Assembly (NCBI GenBank): GCA_021827545.1
Contig: JAKAVH010000053.1
Coordinates: 1-17,674, forward strand
Source of the DNA: Thermoplasmata archaeon
GTDB lineage: Archaea > Thermoplasmatota > Thermoplasmata > UBA184
Reading direction: 5' to 3'
DNA: 17,674 nucleotides
Position 1 is the first letter of the stretch, and each line of letters begins with the position of its first letter. Under the pieces are notes generated by a model. The model saw nothing but the letters and a program-made list of their open reading frames with translations, made no database searches and was not told where the DNA came from. The position numbers and the translations under genes are program-made. Positions 13,480-17,674 of this stretch are shown piece by piece.

Positions 13480-14096
13480 CGGCTCGGTTCGGATTGGTGG
13501 AGATCGATCGCCTCCTCCCCCACGAGGAAGTCGATCCACGGGAGGTCGCCCGTCTCGCCGCGGCGATCGCCCGATCCGGGGCCGTCGACGACCCGATCTG
13601 GGCCGATGAAGAGACCGGCGTCATCTTGAACGGGCACCACCGTCGCGCGGCCCTCGCCCGCCTCGGGGCGAGGCGCGTGCCCGTCTATTGGGTGCGGTAC
13701 CGCTCCCGCGCGGTCCAGCTTGGGCGGTGGAGCCCCGGCCCTCGCCTGTCGAAGGCCGACGTGATCGCGCGCGCTCGGGCCGGCCGTCTATTTCCGGTCA
13801 AGACGACGCGCCACGCGATCCGGCCGACGCCGCCGCATCGGCCCGTTCCCCTGGCTCTTCTCGGCGGGCCCGCCGGTTCCCGCGCTAGCCGCCGACCCCG
13901 GCGTCCGAGGGCGACGGGGGCCGGGAGACTCGGTACGGGAGCGGGAGCGCGCCGTCGGCGAATCGCCGGACGACCCCGGCCAGGAGCTCGACCTCGACGG
14001 GATGCAAAAGAGCCCGCAGGCTCTCGGGCGTCGCGTCGGCGCCGACGGGCACGCGGGACTGCGCGAGGATCGGTCCGCGATCGACGTCGTTCGTGA
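13476..14096 (+). CDS. ParB-like nuclease-fold protein (SerK/SbnI-like) with abnormal C-terminal read-on
   Basis: The open frame is 206 residues, but only about 1-130 look like a real protein. Conserved segments are VEIDRLLPHEEVDP (8-21), DDPIWADEETGVILNGHHRR (38-57), with the ParB-like GHHR motif, and LSKADVIARARAGRLFPVKT (91-110) followed by TRH. The LFPxKTTRH end is shared by small ParB-fold proteins related to the ADP-dependent serine kinase SerK and to SbnI; others are called transcriptional regulators. After PLALLGG (about 125-131) the sequence becomes Arg/Gly/Ala-rich and runs 212 bp antisense through the PurN gene. A one-base indel would instead end it at the TAG at 13886-13888. It overlaps hcrB by four bases, so it is part of that operon. 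Its activity is unknown. Confidence 0.65.
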   Translation: MTARFGLVEIDRLLPHEEVDPREVARLAAAIARSGAVDDPIWADEETGVILNGHHRRAALARLGARRVPVYWVRYRSRAVQLGRWSPGPRLSKADVIARARAGRLFPVKTTRHAIRPTPPHRPVPLALLGGPAGSRASRRPRRPRATGAGRLGTGAGARRRRIAGRPRPGARPRRDAKEPAGSRASRRRRRARGTARGSVRDRRRS

Positions 14097-14559
14097 CGAG
14101 GTGAACGGTTGCGCCGGTCTCCCGGTCGCCGGCCTGCAAGACCGCCTCGTGCACACGAAGGCCGTACATCCCGGGGCCCCCGTGCCGGGGCAATAGCGAC
14201 GGATGGAGGTTGATCGCTCGACCGGCCCATCGGTCGACGAAGGCCGGGGGTAGGATCGACCGATAGCCGGCGAGCACGATCAGTTCGGCCCCCGACCGTT
14301 CGATCTCGCGGTTCAGGTCGGCGACCCAAGCGTCAGGCGCCACCCCCCTTGTCGGAACGATTGCGGTGGCGAGCCCCCGCCGGCGGGCCCGTTCGATCGC
14401 CGGGACGTGCGGCCGATCGGAGATGACCCGAACGATCCGCGCGGGGAGGTGGCCGCCCGCGCAGAGCTCGGCGAGCGCGTCCATCGTCGTCCCCTCTCCC
14501 GACACGAGGATCGCGATTGGGAGGCGGGCACGGCCGACCGGACGTTCGGTCATCTTCAC
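13885..14559 (-). CDS. purN: PurN-like phosphoribosylglycinamide formyltransferase
   Basis: 224 residues from GTG at 14559; ATG at 14553 is an alternative two codons in. The formyltransferase fold is clear: AILVSGEGTTMDALAELC (16-33, the phosphate-binding turn, usually SGxGSN), LIVLAGYRSILPPAFVDRWA (93-112) and INLHPSLLPRHGGPGMYG (116-133), with N117 and H119. VHLVTNDVDRGPILAQ (152-167) carries the probable catalytic D160. PurN transfers a formyl group from 10-formyl-tetrahydrofolate to GAR in purine synthesis. The GGPGMYG variant resembles one known bacterial subgroup. It follows tfb by about 20 bp on the same strand, and its stop (TAG) converges on the ParB-like gene. Confidence 0.83.
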   Translation of the reverse strand: MKMTERPVGRARLPIAILVSGEGTTMDALAELCAGGHLPARIVRVISDRPHVPAIERARRRGLATAIVPTRGVAPDAWVADLNREIERSGAELIVLAGYRSILPPAFVDRWAGRAINLHPSLLPRHGGPGMYGLRVHEAVLQAGDRETGATVHLVTNDVDRGPILAQSRVPVGADATPESLRALLHPVEVELLAGVVRRFADGALPLPYRVSRPPSPSDAGVGG

Positions 14560-14560
14560 G

Positions 14561-14577
14561 GGACGGCGTGACCGTCC
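14561..14577 (-). repeat. Inverted repeat between tfb and purN
   Basis: GGACGG (14561-14566) and CCGTCC (14572-14577) flank CGTGA and fill the gap between the tfb stop (14579) and the purN start. It may be a weak attenuating hairpin or chance in G+C-rich DNA. No T-run follows. Confidence 0.3.
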
Positions 14578-14578
14578 G

Positions 14579-15535
14579 TTACAGCATCACCCGGAGGTCG
14601 AGCTTCTCGGTGAGCTCCTTGTAGCGGTTGCGGATCGTCACTTCGGTTACTCCCGCCACCTCGGCGACCTCGCGCTGCGTCCGCCGTTCGCCGGCCTGCA
14701 CGCTCGCGATGTAGATCGCCGCGGCGGCCACGCCGGTCGGTCCCCGTCCGCTCGTGAGCTCCTGTTCGGTCGCGCTCTTCAGGATCTCGTTGGCTCGGGT
14801 TTGGATCTCCCCCTTCAGCTTGAGCTCTGAACAGAACCGCTGGATGTAATCCTGCGGCTTCGTCGGCATCAGGTGGAGCTGGAGCTCGCGCGTCATGAAC
14901 CGGTACGTGCGACCGATCTCCTTGCGGCTGATCCGGGACTTGGAGGCGATCTCGTCGAGGGTTCTCGGGACGTTGCATTGGCGACAGCTCCCGTACAGGG
15001 CCGCTGCGACGACGCCTTCGATCGACCGGCCGCGGATCAGGTTGCGGGTCACGGCCTTTCGGTAGATGATCGCCGCCGTCTCGCGCACGTTGCGCGGAAG
15101 GGCCATCGCGGACGCGAGCCGATCGAGCTCGGCGAGGGCAAACGCCAGATTCCGTTCGGTGGCGTTCGAAACGCGGATCCGGCGCTGCCACTTTCTCAGC
15201 CGGTACAGTTGCGCGCGGTTCCGCGTCGGAATCGCCTTGCCAAACGGGTCGCGATTGCGCCAGCCGATCTCGGTCGAAAGGCCCTTGTCGTGGATCGTCA
15301 ACGAGGTCGGGGCGCCCGTGCGGGCGCGCTTTTCGTTCTGCTCGTGATCGAACGCCCGCCAGTCGGGTCCCTGGTCGATGATCGCCTCCTCGAGCACGAG
15401 CCCGCACTCTTCGCAGACGACCTCCCCGCGCTCGTAGTCGCGGGTCAGATGGTTCGAGCCGCAGTTCGTACACCGACCCGGTGCCGGCGAGATCGAACCC
15501 GATTCGGCCGTGCTGGTCGGTTTCTCCGGGCCCAT
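14579..15535 (-). CDS. tfb: Transcription initiation factor IIB (TFB)
   Basis: 318 residues, typical of archaeal TFB. The N-terminal zinc ribbon has C22, C25, C41 and C44 (CTNCGSNHL...[12 protein letters not shown]). It is followed by the B-reader/B-linker with [20 protein letters not shown] and a [12 protein letters not shown] segment. Two cyclin-like repeats follow (about 125-215 and 220-315), containing [18 protein letters not shown] and [20 protein letters not shown], and the helix-turn-helix [18 protein letters not shown] near the end recognises the BRE. TFB bridges TBP-bound promoters and RNA polymerase. The start lies 17 bp after the Gar1-like gene, with a GAGGGG site before the ATG. 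gar1-tfb is a conserved archaeal pair. Confidence 0.95.
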   Translation of the reverse strand: MGPEKPTSTAESGSISPAPGRCTNCGSNHLTRDYERGEVVCEECGLVLEEAIIDQGPDWRAFDHEQNEKRARTGAPTSLTIHDKGLSTEIGWRNRDPFGKAIPTRNRAQLYRLRKWQRRIRVSNATERNLAFALAELDRLASAMALPRNVRETAAIIYRKAVTRNLIRGRSIEGVVAAALYGSCRQCNVPRTLDEIASKSRISRKEIGRTYRFMTRELQLHLMPTKPQDYIQRFCSELKLKGEIQTRANEILKSATEQELTSGRGPTGVAAAAIYIASVQAGERRTQREVAEVAGVTEVTIRNRYKELTEKLDLRVML

Positions 15536-15552
15536 ACCGTGACCGTTCCCCC

Positions 15553-15822
15553 TCAGCGACTTCGCTTCAGCGCACCACCGATCAGCCGCAGGGCCTCCCC
15601 CGGCGAGAGCGGAGATTCCGGTCGCACGGACCAGAAGGGGCGAGCGACCGGTCCGAATACCCGGACGACCCGGCCGCGGAAGCCGCCGAGCTGATCCGTG
15701 ACCGAACTCCCTTCCCGCGGATAATGAGAGTCGACCGATCGGACGGTGACTAGACCACGGGGGGTGACCGCGAGCACGTGGCCGAGCGCCTCACGCGACG
15801 GAGCGGCCGGACTGCGCGACAA
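15553..15822 (-). CDS. gar1: Gar1-like H/ACA ribonucleoprotein component
   Basis: About 89 residues if begun at the TTG at 15822. The core [20 protein letters not shown], then [20 protein letters not shown] and [12 protein letters not shown] match the small beta-barrel of Gar1 (LGxVL...G..VVR...FGPVxxPYxxVKP). Gar1 is a subunit of the archaeal box H/ACA pseudouridylation complex with Cbf5 and Nop10. The position immediately before tfb is the usual archaeal context and strengthens the call. The start is uncertain. The frame opens at a GTG at 15948, which would overlap the divergent exporter gene and its promoter. The internal GTG at 15777 would cut the first strand. TTG at 15822 has a TATA-like TTATGTA 28 bp upstream. 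Confidence 0.75.
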   Translation of the reverse strand: MSRSPAAPSREALGHVLAVTPRGLVTVRSVDSHYPREGSSVTDQLGGFRGRVVRVFGPVARPFWSVRPESPLSPGEALRLIGGALKRSR

Positions 15823-15839
15823 GTGGTATAAACCACTTG
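15820..15839. promoter_or_regulatory. TATA-centred 20-bp inverted repeat between gar1 and the MFS exporter
   Basis: CAAGTGG (15820-15826) and CCACTTG (15833-15839) are perfect 7-bp arms around TATAAA. This looks like an operator laid over a TATA element, which could direct the plus-strand exporter gene (leader about 85 bases). The left arm covers the proposed TTG start of gar1. Confidence 0.55.
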
Positions 15840-15845
15840 CGATAG

Positions 15846-15852
15846 GTACATA
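15846..15852 (-). promoter_or_regulatory. TATA-like element for gar1-tfb-purN
   Basis: On the minus strand TTATGTA lies about 28 bp upstream of the TTG at 15822, consistent with a leaderless gar1 transcript. The call depends on that start being right. Confidence 0.4.
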
Positions 15853-15941
15853 AGCGTTGCTCTCGAGAGCGGAGCGTCGACCGGAGGGCCCGACGCCGCG
15901 ACGAAGGCGAGCGTTATCTGAGCGACCGCCTCGGCCGGCGG

Positions 15942-17621
15942 ATGTCACCGAGCGGCCGTTCGATGCCTCGGAGTGGGTCGGTTCTCGCCGTCCTTGCGGT
16001 CATGGCGGTGATGGTCACTTATGTCGAGACGATGGTCTTGCCGGCGTTCAGCCAGTTCGTGAGCTTCTTTGGAAACGCGCCGGTTTCCACGGTGATCTGG
16101 ATTCTCGCGGCGTACCTGCTGGTCGGCACCGTCGCCACGCCGATCTTCGGGAAGCTGGGCGACCACTACGGCAAGAAGCGGTTGCTCTTGATCGCGATGG
16201 GGACGTATGCGGCCGCGGTGACGGCCGCCGGATTCACACCGGAGATCGGATCGTCGGTGGGACTCTCGCTCGCGGGTCAGCTCAACTTATTGATCGCGGT
16301 CCGGGCCGTTCAGGGCGTGGGGCTCGCCATGTTCCCGCTCGGCTTCGCCATGATCCCAGAAGTCTTTCCCGCCTCGAGGGTCGGCCGGGCGCAAGGGGTC
16401 ATTTCGGCGATGTTCTCCGTCGGCGCCGCGCTCGGCTTGGTCGGCGGCGGTTGGATCGCTCAGAACTACGGTTGGCAGCTGACCTATCACACGGTCGTGC
16501 CGGTGGCGATCGGCCTCGTCGTCGTGGCCGCTTGGATCGTGCCGGAGTCGCCAACCCGCAAGGTCGAGCCGCTGGACTTTCTGGGCATCTCCCTCCTCGG
16601 GATCTCCCTCGGCTCCGTGATGGTCGCCCTCACCGAAGCCCCGTACTGGGGCTGGGGAAATCCGGGGGCGGTGCGTTGGGGCGTCCTCCCGTGGGGAACG
16701 CCGGAGTTCCTCGTCCTCGCCGCCGTCGCGGCCGGCGCGTTCGTGGTGTGGGAACGAATGACGGAGTCCCCCGGCGTCCGTTTCGCCTCGCTCCGCCCCC
16801 GGAACATCTGGATCTCGAACGTGACCGGCATCCTGGCCGGCGTGATGATGTACCTCGGATTCACGGTCGTCACGATCATCGCCGAAGAGCCGGTGGCCCC
16901 GGGATTCAACCTGACCGAGGTCGGGATGGGGTTGCTCGCGTTGCCCGCGGCCCTTTCGATGCTCGCGCTGGGGCCGTTGGCCGGGAGCCTTTCGACGACC
17001 CGAGGACCGAAACCGGTCATGGTCGTCGGCTTCACGCTCCAGGTCGCGGCGTTCCTGGGGTTGTACGTCGCGCACGGCACACCGCTCGAGGTCCTCCTCT
17101 TCATGATCCCCGCGATGACAGGCATCGTCTGGTCCCTCATCGCGATGACGAACATCATCGTCCTCAGCGTCGAACGTACCGAACTTGGCATCCAGACCGG
17201 CATGAACCAGACGTTCCGAAATCTCGGGAGCGCGTTGGGGCCGGTGCTGGCGACCTCGATCCTCTCCGCCTATCTCCTCACCGTCCCGCTCGGCCCCGGA
17301 CGGACCTTCGAGACGTTCGCGAACGAGGGGTATCGCGTGGTGTTCGCAACAGCGGCGGCGCTCGGCGCGATCGGGGTCCTTCTATCGCTCGGACTGCGGA
17401 ACTTCCGGTACCGTCAAGATGGAACGCGCTCGGATTCGACCTCGCCGATGGGGCGAACGGAAGCTCGTTCGGAACGGCGGAGTCCGGTCGTCGATCCGGC
17501 CGATCCGATCCTGACCCCGCTCGACCAGACGAACGCTCGGTTCATCCACGGCCGCGCGCTCGAACGGATCGAGGCGCCCGGGCCGGTCCGGCCGGTCGAG
17601 CCGACCGGCCCGTCTGGTTAG
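15942..17621 (+). CDS. MFS multidrug-type exporter (DHA2-like, about 14 helices)
   Basis: 559 residues. A short polar start leads into the first helix (SVLAVLAVMAVMVTYVETMV). MFS motif A is seen at 70-80 (GKLGDHYGKKR), and RAVQGVGLAMFPLGFAMIPE (cited partly) and GAALGLVGGGWIAQNYGW form motif C/D-like regions. About fourteen hydrophobic segments follow, as in the DHA2 proton-antiport drug exporter group. The substrate cannot be told. The last ~73 residues (487-559) are a hydrophilic, Arg/Pro-rich cytoplasmic tail unusual for the family. ATG at 15942 is the first in frame, with further ATGs at 15963 and 16002. A weak TTATCT near 15914 could be a closer TATA box than the one at 15827. The stop is TAG. 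Confidence 0.85.
   Translation: MSPSGRSMPRSGSVLAVLAVMAVMVTYVETMVLPAFSQFVSFFGNAPVSTVIWILAAYLLVGTVATPIFGKLGDHYGKKRLLLIAMGTYAAAVTAAGFTPEIGSSVGLSLAGQLNLLIAVRAVQGVGLAMFPLGFAMIPEVFPASRVGRAQGVISAMFSVGAALGLVGGGWIAQNYGWQLTYHTVVPVAIGLVVVAAWIVPESPTRKVEPLDFLGISLLGISLGSVMVALTEAPYWGWGNPGAVRWGVLPWGTPEFLVLAAVAAGAFVVWERMTESPGVRFASLRPRNIWISNVTGILAGVMMYLGFTVVTIIAEEPVAPGFNLTEVGMGLLALPAALSMLALGPLAGSLSTTRGPKPVMVVGFTLQVAAFLGLYVAHGTPLEVLLFMIPAMTGIVWSLIAMTNIIVLSVERTELGIQTGMNQTFRNLGSALGPVLATSILSAYLLTVPLGPGRTFETFANEGYRVVFATAAALGAIGVLLSLGLRNFRYRQDGTRSDSTSPMGRTEARSERRSPVVDPADPILTPLDQTNARFIHGRALERIEAPGPVRPVEPTGPSG
17590..17610 (+). repeat. 9-bp perfect inverted repeat at the 3' end of the exporter gene
   Basis: GGCCGGTCG (17590-17598) and CGACCGGCC (17602-17610) flank AGC inside the last codons of the exporter. 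It would fold into a stable mRNA hairpin just before the stop. It may protect the 3' end or reflect the repetitive Pro/Val/Glu/Arg coding. Confidence 0.4.
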
Positions 17622-17634
17622 CGCCCTAAGGGCG
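17622..17634 (+). terminator. Short palindrome directly after the exporter stop
   Basis: CGCCCT and AGGGCG are separated by one A immediately after the TAG stop. No T-run follows. It may belong with the upstream hairpin as a 3'-end signal. I see nothing else in the remaining 40 bases. Confidence 0.25.
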
Positions 17635-17674
17635 TCGAAACGATCGCTCCCGATTGCTCACCCGCCCGAAAACG

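Noticed and set aside
15857..17629. 590-residue plus-strand frame overlapping the MFS gene
   Set aside because: It is the +1-shifted shadow of the exporter. It is Arg/Gly-rich with no membrane segments, whereas the other frame gives a clear MFS protein.
1..17674. CRISPR array, insertion sequence or integration site
   Set aside because: No spaced direct repeats, transposase motifs or flanking duplications were seen on reading both strands.

Overview
This window is archaeal DNA of high G+C content. The archaeal markers are ribosomal proteins S17e, S19e, L31e and L39e, the ribosome anti-association factor aIF6, transcription factor B, an H/ACA RNP Gar1-like protein, an archaeal-type phosphopantetheine adenylyltransferase and an archaeal tRNA G10 methyltransferase. 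The DUF5611 protein, the small conserved 73-residue protein and the long C-terminal extension on CoaD suggest a G+C-rich member of the Thermoplasmatota. That placement is inference and is not proven here.

Layout. Positions 1-2449 (+) hold a tight run: the end of a TauE/SafE exporter, DUF1634, a Mut7-C RNase-like protein and a TRM11-type tRNA methyltransferase. Positions 2433-5656 (-) hold a site-2 protease with a DUF5611 partner, a 73-residue protein, and a DUF2116 zinc-ribbon membrane protein followed by coaD. rps17e (+, 5856-6086) converges on a minus-strand translation operon at 6144-8169: S19e, a PDCD5-like protein, L39e, L31e, aIF6. The 52-residue L39e gene (7148-7306) is easily missed because it is short.

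Positions 8257-14096 (+) form the metabolic centrepiece. These are a MocA-like cofactor nucleotidyltransferase, XdhC, the three subunits of a molybdenum hydroxylase, and a ParB/SerK-like protein. The FAD subunit carries a four-cysteine loop, C-x15-C-x7-C-x8-C, the hallmark of 4-hydroxybenzoyl-CoA reductase (HcrB). The complex is therefore better described as HBCR-like than as CO or xanthine dehydrogenase. The large subunit is interrupted by an in-frame TAG at codon 117. Everything after the stop stays in the same frame and looks intact, so this is a nonsense mutation, a sequence error or a recoding event. At least seven other genes in the window end in TAG, which argues against genome-wide reassignment.

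Positions 13885-15822 (-) hold gar1, tfb and a PurN-like formyltransferase, and a DHA2-type MFS exporter (15942-17621, +) diverges from gar1. A 20-bp inverted repeat centred on a TATA box lies between gar1 and the exporter. Several genes show TATA-like boxes 26-31 bp upstream of the start codon, as expected for leaderless or nearly leaderless transcripts. Internal operon genes instead show short overlaps or Shine-Dalgarno sites. I saw no tRNA, rRNA, CRISPR array or insertion sequence. No single system in the window is clearly new. The best leads are the amber-split archaeal HBCR-like operon, the ParB-like gene at its end, the CoaD extension and the TATA-centred palindrome.
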